This document shows positions 1 to 7,626 of a stretch of 35,044 bases of DNA, piece after piece; within the stretch, counting starts at the first letter, position 1, and each line of letters starts with the position of its first letter. The stretch comes from an uncultured Collinsella sp. (GTDB taxonomy: Bacteria > Actinomycetota > Coriobacteriia > Coriobacteriales > Coriobacteriaceae). Made by a program: the position numbers and the translations under genes. The DNA is taken from positions 1-35,044 of the forward strand of contig USJB01000001.1 of assembly GCA_900554905.1 (NCBI GenBank), read 5' to 3'. The notes beneath the pieces are model-generated. The model searched no databases and had not been told where the DNA came from. It saw nothing but the letters and a program-made list of their open reading frames with translations.

Positions 1-27
1 GCAACTTTGGAAAGGCACCATTAGCCA

Positions 28-57
28 TTGGGGACGCGCCGAGCACTGGGGTATCAT
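28..57 (+). promoter_or_regulatory. Possible promoter of the tmk-holB-ricT operon
   Basis: A -10-like TATCAT (52-57) follows TTGGGG (28-33) at 18 bases. The same GGGGTATCAT string recurs before comF at 3574-3583, which makes a shared promoter type plausible. No gene is visible in the first 109 bases. The -35 match is poor, so this is tentative. Confidence 0.35.
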
Positions 58-109
58 GGCTTGGTTGATATATCTGCATTTACGCGCCTTGTAGGAAGGG
101 GCTGCGCCC

Positions 110-793
110 ATGGCTTTTGAGCCCGCTCAACATAGCTTTATCACGCTCGAGGGCGTCGATGGCGCCGGCAAGTCCACGCAGGCGCGCCTGCTTGCCCGCG
201 CGCTCGAACTCGCTGGCTACCAGGTTGTGAGCCTGCGCGAGCCGGGCGGTACCGCCATCAGCGAAAAGATCCGTGCTCTGCTGCTCGACCCCGCCAATAC
301 AGCGATGGGCGACACCTGCGAGTTGTTGCTCTACGAGGCCGCGCGCGCCCAGCTGGTGCACGAGGTCATAGCTCCCGCCCTCGCGGCCGGCAAGGTGGTC
401 GTGTGCGATCGCTTCTACGATTCCACGACCTGCTACCAGGCGTTTGCCGATGGCCTCGATCGCCAGATAGTACGCGATGCCAACAACCTGGCCGTCGCGG
501 GGACGCACCCGGCGCTCACGCTCGTCTATCACATCACGCCCGAGCAGGCGGCACTGCGCATGGCAGCCCGTGGCGCGGCAGATCGCATGGAGGCAAAAGG
601 CATGGCCTTCCAAGAGCGCGTTTACCAGGGATTTTGCGCCATTGCTGCCGAGGAGCCAAACCGCGTAAAGCTCATCGACGCCACTGCGACCGTCGAGGAA
701 GTCTTCGAGAAGACGGTCGAGCAGGTTCGCGCCTACGGCCTCGATATTTCCCAGGACGCCGTCACCGCCGCGCTTGCCCAGGAGGCCGAGTAA
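110..793 (+). CDS. tmk: Thymidylate kinase (dTMP kinase)
   Basis: Phosphorylates dTMP to dTDP with ATP in the cytoplasm, an essential step of dTTP synthesis. The 227-residue protein has the P-loop GVDGAGKST at residues 15-23, the DRFYDST nucleotide/substrate motif near residue 100 and a LID-like RGAADRM segment. Its length is slightly above the usual 205-215 because of a short C-terminal extension. The ATG is preceded by AGGAAGGGG (93-101) at good spacing. The stop lies one base before the holB ATG, so the two genes are translationally close. The tmk-holB-PSP1 order is common in Gram-positive genomes and supports the call. Confidence 0.96.
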   Translation: MAFEPAQHSFITLEGVDGAGKSTQARLLARALELAGYQVVSLREPGGTAISEKIRALLLDPANTAMGDTCELLLYEAARAQLVHEVIAPALAAGKVVVCDRFYDSTTCYQAFADGLDRQIVRDANNLAVAGTHPALTLVYHITPEQAALRMAARGAADRMEAKGMAFQERVYQGFCAIAAEEPNRVKLIDATATVEEVFEKTVEQVRAYGLDISQDAVTAALAQEAE

Positions 794-794
794 C

Positions 795-1922
795 ATGGCC
801 CCCGCTCAGGCAAGCCTGCTGGCCAAGCTCGACACCCAAGAGCGCGTGCGCGACTTTTTGACCAACGCCGTCGCCAGCGGTCGCGCATCGCACGCCTACC
901 TGTTTTTGGGCGCGCCCGGCGCGGGCAAGCTCGACGCCGCGTGGGCGCTCGCCCAAGCTTTCCTGTGCGAGCAGGACGGCTGCGGAGCATGCGACAGCTG
1001 CGTACGCGTTGCTCGGCATACGCATCCTGACGTGCACTATTACACGCCCGAGAGCGCCACAGGCTACCTCATTGCCCAGACCCGCGAGCTGCTTGATGAC
1101 GTGCCGCTGGCGCCCATCCGCGCCAAGGCCAAGGTCTACATCATCGACCGTGCCGAGCAGCTGCGCGCCAACACCGCCAACGCACTGCTCAAGACACTCG
1201 AGGAGCCGCCCGAGGGCGTTATGTTCATCTTGCTGGGCACCTCGGCAGACGTGATGTTGCCCACCATCGTGAGCCGCTGTCAGTGCGTGCCGTTTCGGCT
1301 GGTGTCGCCCACCGTGGCCGCGCAGGCCGTGAGTCGCGCGACGGGCCAGGATCTCGCGCGCTGTCGCATGGCGGTCGCCGTGGCGGGAAGCCCCACACGC
1401 GGCATCGAGTTCCTTAAGAGTGCCGAGCGCCAGGATGCTCGCCGCCAGATGGTCCGCGCCATCGATTCGCTCATCGCTGCCGACGAGGCTGATGTGCTCA
1501 GCCGCGCCAAGTCGCTCATCGTCGCCGTTAAGGCACCGCTCGCCGAGGTCAAGTCCACGCAGGAAAAGGTGCTCGAGCAAAACGCCGACTACCTGTCGCG
1601 TGGAGCATTGAAGCAGCTTGAGGACCGCAACAAGCGCGAACTCAACGCGCGCGAGCGTTCGGGTATCATGGAAGCGCTGGCGAGCGCGCGGACGCTCATG
1701 CGCGACGTGCTGCTGACACTTCAGGACGAGGCGGCAGGCGTTGTGAACGAGGACGTGCGCGACACGATCGGGCGGCTTGCCGCGGCGACGAATGTTGCGG
1801 GTGCCACCCAGGCGCTCGAGGCGGTTGCCACGGCTGAGCGCAACATCGCCAGAAACGTTACTCCCCAGCTGGCCATCGAGGTCATGCTGTTCGATATCAG
1901 GAAGGCACTGAAATGCCGTTAG
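795..1922 (+). CDS. holB: DNA polymerase III subunit delta' (clamp loader)
   Basis: Clamp-loader subunit that helps place the beta clamp on primed DNA. The 375-residue protein has a P-loop-like GAPGAGK segment without the usual following Ser/Thr, a four-cysteine zinc-binding segment (CEQDGCGACDSC) and the TIVSRCQ motif (SRC box) of clamp-loader AAA+ proteins. The degenerate P-loop agrees with delta' proteins that do not hydrolyse ATP. The ATG at 795 is preferred over an upstream in-frame TTG at 774 because AGGAGG lies at 780-785. The 3' end overlaps the next gene by 10 bases. Confidence 0.9.
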   Translation: MAPAQASLLAKLDTQERVRDFLTNAVASGRASHAYLFLGAPGAGKLDAAWALAQAFLCEQDGCGACDSCVRVARHTHPDVHYYTPESATGYLIAQTRELLDDVPLAPIRAKAKVYIIDRAEQLRANTANALLKTLEEPPEGVMFILLGTSADVMLPTIVSRCQCVPFRLVSPTVAAQAVSRATGQDLARCRMAVAVAGSPTRGIEFLKSAERQDARRQMVRAIDSLIAADEADVLSRAKSLIVAVKAPLAEVKSTQEKVLEQNADYLSRGALKQLEDRNKRELNARERSGIMEALASARTLMRDVLLTLQDEAAGVVNEDVRDTIGRLAAATNVAGATQALEAVATAERNIARNVTPQLAIEVMLFDIRKALKCR

Positions 1923-3532
1923 TCGTACCCGTTAAGTTTACCTACGCCTCGCGCGACCTGTGGTTCGACCCGCAGGATCTGGATATCCTCGAGGCCGATT
2001 ATGCCATTTGCTCCACCGAGCGCGGAACCGAGATCGGCCTGGTCACGGCCGATCCCCTCGAGGTGCCGCAAGATGAGATCGGCCAGCCGCTCAAGCCCGT
2101 GCTGCGCGTGGCGAGCGACATCGACCTGCAGCTTGCCGACGACCTGGCCATCCAGGGCGACGAGGCGATGGTCGATTTCCGCCGTCTGGTCAAAGAGCTC
2201 GACCTCGAGATGAAGCCGGTCGGCGTCGAGTACCTGTTTGGCGGCGAGAAGGCCGTGTTCTACTTTGCGGCCGAGGAGCGCGTCGATTTTCGCCAGCTCG
2301 TCAAGGATCTGTCCTCGACGCTGCACATTCGCGTCGACATGCGTCAGATCGGCGTGCGCGATGAGACCCGCCTGGTGGGCGGCTATGCCCAGTGCGGACA
2401 GGAACTCTGCTGCACGCGCTTTGGCGGACAGTTTGAGCCCGTCTCGATTCGCATGGCAAAAGAGCAGGACCTGCCGCTCAACTCGTCCAAGATCAGCGGC
2501 GTGTGCGGCCGCCTGATGTGCTGCCTGCGCTATGAGTTCGAGGCGTACAAGGACTTTAAGAGCCGTGCGCCCAAAAAGAAGACGCTCATCGATACGCCGC
2601 TTGGCAAGGCGCGTATCCAGGAGTATGACACGCCGCGTGAGCAGCTGGTGCTGCGCCTGGAGAACGGTAAAGTCTTTAAGGTCAACCTGGCCGATATGAC
2701 GTGCTCGGAGGGCTGCAAAAAGAAGGCCGCCGAGCAGGGCTGCAACTGCCGCCCCGACTGCGTGACGCGCGATGTGCTCGAGCGCATCGAGTCGCCCGAG
2801 ATGCGCCTGGCGCTCATGGAACTCGATCGCGAGAACGGCGTTGACGTGGGCGATGGCCTGTCGAGTGCCGATCGTCTGGCCGGCACATCGATGCCCAAGC
2901 GCCGTCGTCGCGATGCCGAATCCGATGCTCGCACCGCTCAGGGCCAGGGCGAGGGCCGTGGCCGTGGAAAGGGCCGCGGCAAGGCCGAGGCACCCGAGGC
3001 CGAGGAGGCAGCTGGTGGCCGTCGCCGCCGCAAGCGCGCGGCGTCCGTCGACAATGGCGAGGCCGCGGGTAAGAACGCTTCCCGCGAGCGCGAGGCTCAG
3101 CAGCCCCAGCAGCAAAACCGCGGCGGTGGCATGAACCCCACACGTCGCCGCCGCCGTCATCTGTCGAGCGAGGAGCGCGAGGACGCCTTCCGCGCCGCAG
3201 CTGCTCGCGAGGCCGGTGCCGCTTCCAAGGGCGCCTCGGCCTCCGATGCGCCTGTCGACAAGAGCGGCAAGTCACGTGGCGAGGAGGAGCGCGCGCCGCG
3301 TCCGCGCCGTCGCCATTCCTCGGGCGCGCAGCAGAAGCCCTCAGTGCCCTCCGTGGCCGATCAGGTCTCGGATGGCGAGGTCAAGGTCACGCGCCGTCGT
3401 CCCGGAGATGGCGGGGGAGCGGCTGCCAAGGCTTCGCGCCGTCGCCGTCGTCGTTCCCGCAAGCCGCGCCAGGATGGTGGCGAGGGCTCGACCCCGTCTT
3501 CGTCCGCACCACAACCGCCCGCCGGCGAATAA
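1913..3532 (+). CDS. ricT: PSP1-domain protein, RicT/YaaT-like, with long Arg-rich tail
   Basis: Residues 1 to about 290 match the PSP1/RicT family, which in Bacillus joins RicA and RicF in an Fe-S-containing complex acting with RNase Y on mRNA maturation. The two cysteine motifs CGQELCCTRFGG (Cys161, 166, 167) and CGRLMCCLRYE (Cys198, 203, 204) are the family hallmark. A further cluster, CSEGC followed by CNCRPDC, lies near residues 264-284. Residues about 310-539 are low-complexity, rich in Arg, Gly, Ala and Glu, with repeated RRRRR-type blocks, and look disordered and RNA-binding. Bacillus RicT is about 275 residues, so this tail nearly doubles the protein. The ATG sits inside the end of holB. 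The domain call is firm; the role of the tail is inference. Confidence 0.85.
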   Translation: MPLVVPVKFTYASRDLWFDPQDLDILEADYAICSTERGTEIGLVTADPLEVPQDEIGQPLKPVLRVASDIDLQLADDLAIQGDEAMVDFRRLVKELDLEMKPVGVEYLFGGEKAVFYFAAEERVDFRQLVKDLSSTLHIRVDMRQIGVRDETRLVGGYAQCGQELCCTRFGGQFEPVSIRMAKEQDLPLNSSKISGVCGRLMCCLRYEFEAYKDFKSRAPKKKTLIDTPLGKARIQEYDTPREQLVLRLENGKVFKVNLADMTCSEGCKKKAAEQGCNCRPDCVTRDVLERIESPEMRLALMELDRENGVDVGDGLSSADRLAGTSMPKRRRRDAESDARTAQGQGEGRGRGKGRGKAEAPEAEEAAGGRRRRKRAASVDNGEAAGKNASREREAQQPQQQNRGGGMNPTRRRRRHLSSEEREDAFRAAAAREAGAASKGASASDAPVDKSGKSRGEEERAPRPRRRHSSGAQQKPSVPSVADQVSDGEVKVTRRRPGDGGGAAAKASRRRRRRSRKPRQDGGEGSTPSSSAPQPPAGE

Positions 3533-3573
3533 CGCCCGCGAGCGGATTTAGCCCGCCTTGCCCCGAGCGCATC

Positions 3574-3583
3574 GGGGTATCAT
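3574..3583 (+). promoter_or_regulatory. Possible comF promoter -10 region
   Basis: GGGGTATCAT here matches the string before tmk. Initiation a few bases downstream would give a short leader made almost wholly of the hairpin at 3596-3631. No good -35 is seen. Confidence 0.3.
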
Positions 3584-3595
3584 AGCGCCGAATCA

Positions 3596-3631
3596 ACAAC
3601 CCTCCCTGCGACCGAACGTAGGGAGGGTTGT
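3596..3631 (+). promoter_or_regulatory. Hairpin that encloses the comF ribosome binding site
   Basis: A 12-base perfect inverted repeat (3596-3607 with 3620-3631) extends by three further pairs to a six-base loop. The 3' arm contains AGGGAGGG, the only Shine-Dalgarno sequence before the TTG start at 3635. The stem could block translation of comF, or it could be the terminator of the PSP1 gene. There is no run of T after it (GTGTCTTG), which argues against simple termination. Confidence 0.55.
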
Positions 3632-3634
3632 GTC

Positions 3635-4441
3635 TTGAAGAGCTATCTGAACATATTGGGTCGTCTGCAGGGTGCCGGCGCCCTACCGTTTGCGGACGAA
3701 TTGCTACCGTTTGCCGAGTGGGTGGCACGCGAGGCGCTCGAGGCATTGTCGCCAACACGATGTGCCGGCTGCGAGCGCGCCGGTGCGCTTATTTGCCAAG
3801 ACTGCCTGACCGTGCTCACGCTCATCGACCCACGTCATAGCTGCACCCGATGCGGCGCCCCGTTTGGGGATTTGCTGTGCACTGAGTGTTCGGTCGAGGG
3901 CACGTCCTCGGCAATGACGGAGGCGCTCGACCGCTGCCTGGCGTGCGCTGTCTATGCGCATCCGCTGTCGCGCATCATTAAAGCGTACAAGGACTCGGGC
4001 GAGCGACGTCTGGCTCCGTATCTGGCGGAGCTGCTCTACGACACCGCCCTGCATGCCCAGGTCGTAGCGCCCGATCGCTACGGAGGTGTGCTGTCCGGTG
4101 CGGATGCGGTGGTGTTTGTGCCTGCGACGGCGGCAGCGTTTCGGCGGCGTGGTTTTGATCATATGGAGGCTATTGCGCGCCCATTTTGCGAGCTGTCGGG
4201 TGTTCCCCTGCTCGATGCTCTCGTCAAGTACGGGCATGGCGACCAGCGCGAACTCGGTCGTGAGGAGCGCCGCGAGCGTGCCCAAAGCATGTACGAGACG
4301 GTTGAGGACGTGCACGGTCGCCGCTTGCTGCTTATCGACGACGTTATCACCACGGGTGCGACGATGGCAGCGGCTTCGGCGGAACTCAAGCGCGCCGGCG
4401 CTGCGGCAGTCGATGGCCTTGCTATCGCACGCGTTTGGTAG
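3635..4441 (+). CDS. comF: ComF family phosphoribosyltransferase-like protein
   Basis: ComF proteins help imported single-stranded DNA during transformation; many genomes keep the gene without known competence. The 268-residue protein has two CxxC pairs forming a zinc ribbon (CAGC...CQDC, then CTRC...CTEC) near residues 45-90, and a C-terminal PRTase fold with the PRPP loop LLLIDDVITTGAT near residues 230-242. The start is TTG, 3 bases after the hairpin that holds its SD; a second in-frame TTG lies at 3656. Its end overlaps the region where the next gene begins. The family call is firm, the start less so. Confidence 0.88.
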   Translation: MKSYLNILGRLQGAGALPFADELLPFAEWVAREALEALSPTRCAGCERAGALICQDCLTVLTLIDPRHSCTRCGAPFGDLLCTECSVEGTSSAMTEALDRCLACAVYAHPLSRIIKAYKDSGERRLAPYLAELLYDTALHAQVVAPDRYGGVLSGADAVVFVPATAAAFRRRGFDHMEAIARPFCELSGVPLLDALVKYGHGDQRELGREERRERAQSMYETVEDVHGRRLLLIDDVITTGATMAAASAELKRAGAAAVDGLAIARVW

Positions 4442-4452
4442 GGGTGATTCAT

Positions 4453-5565
4453 GTGGCGGTAACAATCAGGCGGTGCAACAAACCGACAAAAGAGCAGCTA
4501 GCGGCTTCCGTAATCCTAACAGGCGCCTCGGCGCTGCGCATGATGCGCGCCGAGCGCCGGCAGATGGGCTACATAAGCTGGAAGGACCTTAATCCCGATG
4601 AAGAGCGCCGTGTGCTGCGCACGTCGTCGCCCTCGATCGAGGACATCTATCTTCCCGATTTGGTGAGGATCGGGGTCGTGAGTGGCGAGGTTCAAGAAGA
4701 CCTGTGCCTACTGGTGGGATCTGCAAAGCAGCGTCGCCGCATGCCTGGTGCAAGCTGGTCCGTTTGTTCTACAGGCCTGCCGGACGCTTCGATTTTGGAG
4801 GTGGAGCCGGGGGTGTACAGCTTGTCTCCCGAGGCCCTCTGTGCCGCCGTTGCGCGCGAAGTCGGCTGTATCCAGGCATTTGCCCTGGCCCAGGAGCTGT
4901 GCTCTAAGATTTCGCTGAGTGACCGCGGGCAGTATCTACCTCCCTACACATCGCCTGTCGTGAACAAATTGGCAAAGGACAAAGACCAGCCGCCAGATGT
5001 CGGTTACTTTGAGGTCGAGTCCGTGCTGACACCCGATTGCCTGGTAGATTACCTCGCGGCATGCAAGGGGAATGTGGCCAAACAGCTGCTGCGCCTGTGT
5101 CCCTACCTGTCAGAAAATCTGCGCTCGCCCATGGAGTGCATCATGCTCGCTCTGTTTTCGCTTCCGTTTTCCTATGGCGGATTTGCCTGCGGTCCCTTTA
5201 AGACCGACTACAAGATCGAGTTCGATGACCGCGCGCAGGCAATCTCGGGGATGCCGCATGCAGTTTGCGATGCGTATCAGGAAACAGCCCGGTTTGACCT
5301 GGAATACAACGGTGAGCTGGGCCATTCCTCTCGGAGGGGGCGTATCCATGATGAAAAGCGCAACACGGGCTTGATTACTATGGGAATCGAGGTCGCGACG
5401 GTCAACAATGAAATGCTCTGCGACATGGAAGCGATGGAAGCGCTCGCATGGCGCATCCACCAGCGTATGGGTAAGCGATATCAGAATCGCGTAGAGGCTC
5501 GTCGAAAGAGGCAAGATGCTCTGCTGAATACGCTCCGAGCGTGCTTTGGGCTCAAGCCGGTGTAA
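4453..5565 (+). CDS. Unrecognised protein with a possible PD-(D/E)XK/Vsr-like C-terminal domain
   Basis: I do not recognise a named family. The C-terminal part (about residues 255-350) has FDLEYNGELGHSS followed by RIHDEKRNTGLITMGIEVAT, which resembles the acidic-beta-strand, His and Arg pattern of DUF559/Vsr-type nuclease folds often seen in actinobacterial proteins of unknown role. The middle (ILEVEPGVYSLSPEA) is faintly like AbiEi-type proteins. GTG 4453 is chosen because AGGGG lies 8 bases upstream; GTG 4444 and TTG 4435 are alternatives. GC content looks lower than in the neighbours and the gene is followed directly by a 217-bp inverted-repeat element, so acquisition by transfer is possible. 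Nuclease function is inference only. Confidence 0.6.
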   Translation: MAVTIRRCNKPTKEQLAASVILTGASALRMMRAERRQMGYISWKDLNPDEERRVLRTSSPSIEDIYLPDLVRIGVVSGEVQEDLCLLVGSAKQRRRMPGASWSVCSTGLPDASILEVEPGVYSLSPEALCAAVAREVGCIQAFALAQELCSKISLSDRGQYLPPYTSPVVNKLAKDKDQPPDVGYFEVESVLTPDCLVDYLAACKGNVAKQLLRLCPYLSENLRSPMECIMLALFSLPFSYGGFACGPFKTDYKIEFDDRAQAISGMPHAVCDAYQETARFDLEYNGELGHSSRRGRIHDEKRNTGLITMGIEVATVNNEMLCDMEAMEALAWRIHQRMGKRYQNRVEARRKRQDALLNTLRACFGLKPV

Positions 5566-5600
5566 AACTATGGCTTTATAGGGGGTCTGTTTATATGCTC

Positions 5601-5817
5601 TGTGCAAAAAACGGCAAATATGAGTACTGTTACTAGATTAGTGACAGCAAAAACAAAGAAGCTTGGGCCGAAAATCTGGATTCAGCGAAGAGATAATAAA
5701 CGAATGTGGAATATCTTGGCGCCAAGCAGGCTGTGCGGAACTCAAAAAGGGCTCGTGGGGCGGTAATACGCTGCTACTAAATTGGTAACAGTACTCATAT
5801 TTGCCGTTTTTTGCACA
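5601..5817. repeat. 217-bp intergenic element with long terminal inverted repeats (MITE-like)
   Basis: The arms 5601-5633 and 5785-5817 are perfect 33-base inverted repeats (outer end TGTGCAAAAAACGGC). Pairing continues at about 11 of 15 positions to 5648 and from 5770. The roughly 120-base centre has no convincing gene and contains a CTTGGCGCCAAG palindrome at 5717-5728. No transposase and no target duplication are visible. It could be a non-autonomous element or a very long stem-forming terminator. Confidence 0.75.
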
Positions 5818-5818
5818 C

Positions 5819-5866
5819 GGCACCCTGAGACGGGTGCCCCGGAGCTCCCCGTGGGGGAGCTCCGGG
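5819..5866. terminator. Two adjoining strong hairpins
   Basis: GGCACCC/GGGTGCC (5819-5838) is followed by a perfect 13-bp stem with a three-base loop (5838-5850 and 5854-5866). No T-run follows, so this is a terminator-like structure of uncertain function lying directly after the inverted-repeat element. Confidence 0.5.
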
Positions 5867-5938
5867 CTTCATGGGGGCACGAATGATCCGTCCCGACCTG
5901 CAAAATCTGTACTCGAGATGCGAATAACGTCCCTAACC

Positions 5939-5967
5939 TTAAACTATAGCTTGAACTTAGCTATAAT
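5939..5967 (+). promoter_or_regulatory. Promoter for the structured leader and lipoprotein gene
   Basis: TTAAAC (5939-5944), a 17-base spacer and a consensus TATAAT (5962-5967). This is the best sigma-70-type promoter in the window. It would start RNA near 5973-5975, at the 5' end of a sequence whose two ends pair. Confidence 0.65.
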
Positions 5968-5970
5968 GCG

Positions 5971-6293
5971 CTACGTTCCTGCCAGGCTGTGGTTGCGGAC
6001 GGACGAAATGCCCGTCCTAGTCCAAGACAGACGCGGTCAAAGGGATCCACGTAAGCGACCGCGTGCGCGCGGCGCGATCATGGCGCGTCCTAGATGTAAG
6101 CCGCACCGTCCGTTCTACTTTCTTTGGGGCAATACCGCCTCGCGGGCGAGCGGGCCAGTCGTGAAGGTGGCTGCGGCCCCCTGAGCAAACGCCCCAGTGC
6201 GCAAGTGTGGGGTCAAATACCAGGTCAGCTGGTGGGAACAACCCGATATTCCGTGCGGGGCACGGATCGTATACGACACAGAAGGCAGGGTAG
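5971..6293 (+). ncRNA. Candidate structured leader RNA or ncRNA, class unknown
   Basis: The ends pair: CTAC (5971-5974) with GTAG (6290-6293) and CCTGCC (5978-5983) with GGCAGG (6284-6289). Inside are CGGACGG (5996-6002) with CCGTCCG (6105-6111), CGCGGTC/GACCGCG around 6032-6063, GGCGCG/CGCGTC around 6071-6089, ACCAG/CTGGT near 6220-6232 and CCGTGC-GGG-GCACGG (6251-6265). The 3' closing strand overlaps AGGCAGGG, a possible SD for the ATG at 6299, so translational control is possible. I found no RNase P, tmRNA, SRP or T-box signature. Structures were paired by eye, not by energy calculation. Confidence 0.5.
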
Positions 6294-6298
6294 TGGAC

Positions 6299-7309
6299 AT
6301 GGTGAGGGGCAGCTTGATGCATGCGGCTCGGTTGGGTGCTGGGACCGCGGCGGTCATTGCCGTTTTGGGCCTGAGCGGATGCGCGTTCAATCCACTGTCC
6401 ACGTTCACGACGCCCACGATCGACCAGATCGAGCGCGAGACCGTTACCCCCACGGTATCGGACAATGCCCTGGTCACGCCGGGAACCCTGACGGTCGCCC
6501 TCGATACGTCCGATGCCCCGCAAGCCATGCAGGATGCCGACGGAAACCTCACGGGCTATGCGGTCGATGCCGCTCGTGCCCTCGCATGCCGCATGGGTCT
6601 CAAGGTCGCCTTTGTCGATGCGTCCTCGGCCGATTCCGCGCTCAGCGATAAAAAGGCCGACATCTTTATTGGCGACATCAAGTCTGCGGGCGGCGACATC
6701 AGCTCGCTTGGCACCTGTCTGTACGATGCTGCCGCCGTGTTCGGCAAGACCAGCGACGGAGAGTCCCCGAGTGTCTCAACCGACACACTCAACACTGCTA
6801 CTTTGGGCGTTCAGACTTCCTCGGCCTCGCAGGAAGCGCTTGCCAAGCAGAGCATCACGGCCAACCAAAAGACCTTCTCCAACATCAACGAGTGCTTCGA
6901 GGCACTCGAGTCGGGCGAGGTCGATTACGTGATCTGTGATTCCACGGCCGGTGGTTACCTCGCGCGCCTGATGAGTCAGATCTCCTATGTCGGCACGCTC
7001 GAGGCACCCTCCACGCTTGGCGTCGCAGGCCTTAGCTCTAACGATGAGCTGTGTCGTGCCGTGAGTGATGCCCTCGACGGTATCACGGTCGACGGCACGC
7101 TCGAGGCGGTCCACTGCGTCTGGTATGGCCAAATGCCCTATGACCTTACCGCCAAGACTGTTTCGGGGGCCAATGTGCAGGCATCCGACTCCACGTCCAA
7201 CGAGACCGAGTCCTCCGATGGCGACGCCTCTGATAACAACGGCGACAGTCCGTCGTCTAGCCAGGAGGGCGCCATCACCGACGATGACATCAACAAGCTC
7301 AATAGCTAG
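6299..7309 (+). CDS. Lipoprotein, family 3 amino-acid-type solute-binding protein
   Basis: A lipoprotein signal (LGLSGC, lipobox Cys about residue 28) is followed by a domain like periplasmic-binding proteins of polar amino acid ABC transporters: TLTVALDTS, GNLTGYAVDAARALACRMGLKV and a second lobe with ALESGEVDYVICDSTAGGYL. The last 60 residues are Ser/Asp/Glu-rich and probably disordered. No ABC permease or ATPase lies nearby, so it is an orphan binding protein or a ligand sensor. The ATG at 6299 gives a two-Arg n-region; ATG 6317, with GAGGGG at 6304-6309, is equally possible. A 336-residue product ends before a clear terminator. Confidence 0.78.
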   Translation: MVRGSLMHAARLGAGTAAVIAVLGLSGCAFNPLSTFTTPTIDQIERETVTPTVSDNALVTPGTLTVALDTSDAPQAMQDADGNLTGYAVDAARALACRMGLKVAFVDASSADSALSDKKADIFIGDIKSAGGDISSLGTCLYDAAAVFGKTSDGESPSVSTDTLNTATLGVQTSSASQEALAKQSITANQKTFSNINECFEALESGEVDYVICDSTAGGYLARLMSQISYVGTLEAPSTLGVAGLSSNDELCRAVSDALDGITVDGTLEAVHCVWYGQMPYDLTAKTVSGANVQASDSTSNETESSDGDASDNNGDSPSSSQEGAITDDDINKLNS

Positions 7310-7375
7310 TTATTGGTAGGGGTGGCGTCTACCACACATCGAACGAGGCGCTTCTTCACGGTTTCAACACGCATG

Positions 7376-7410
7376 GCCGGGTCTCCCAAATAGGGGAGCC
7401 CGGCTTTTCT
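7376..7410 (+). terminator. Intrinsic terminator after the lipoprotein gene
   Basis: GCCGGGTCTCCC (7376-7387) pairs with GGGGAGCCCGGC (7393-7404) across AAATA and is followed by TTTTCTATTTT. It separates the lipoprotein unit from the hpf leader. Confidence 0.85.
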
Positions 7411-7626
7411 ATTTTGGTAAAACTAGCAGGTCAAAGCTAATTTTCAGGAGAAAAATTAACTCCGTCGACGCCTTCCTATAGCGCACTTTGCCACGGAAAA
7501 GTGCGAGACTTCGGTATGCGGTATCAAGCAATCGTTATTCGGGTCTTTGGGAATCCGCGTGATTAAATGCACGGCAATGGGTACATAGCCAGTACAGTAA
7601 GTCCCCGAGGCAGATTGGAGCCACGT
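7411..7626 (+). ncRNA. Long hpf leader, possible raiA-motif RNA
   Basis: About 215 bases lie between a terminator and the hpf ATG without a gene. They hold CGCACTTT/AAAGTGCG (near 7482-7506), an AATTTTC/GAAAAATT hairpin (7439-7458), GGC/GCC around 7573-7589 and a possible long-range pairing of CTTCGG (near 7510) with CCGAGG (7605-7610). A conserved RNA called the raiA motif is known upstream of raiA/hpf genes in Actinobacteria and Clostridia. Position and size fit, but I could not verify its consensus. Confidence 0.35.

Noticed and set aside
5801..6184. A 127-codon frame through the intergenic region
   Set aside because: It crosses the end of the inverted repeat, two hairpins and the promoter, has no ribosome binding site and no recognisable family pattern.
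5971..6293. RNase P RNA, tmRNA, SRP RNA or a T-box as identity of the leader
   Set aside because: No GAGGAAAG/ACAGAAA core, no tRNA-like ends, no SRP tetraloop motif and no GGTGGNACCGCG T-box sequence. Size alone is not enough.
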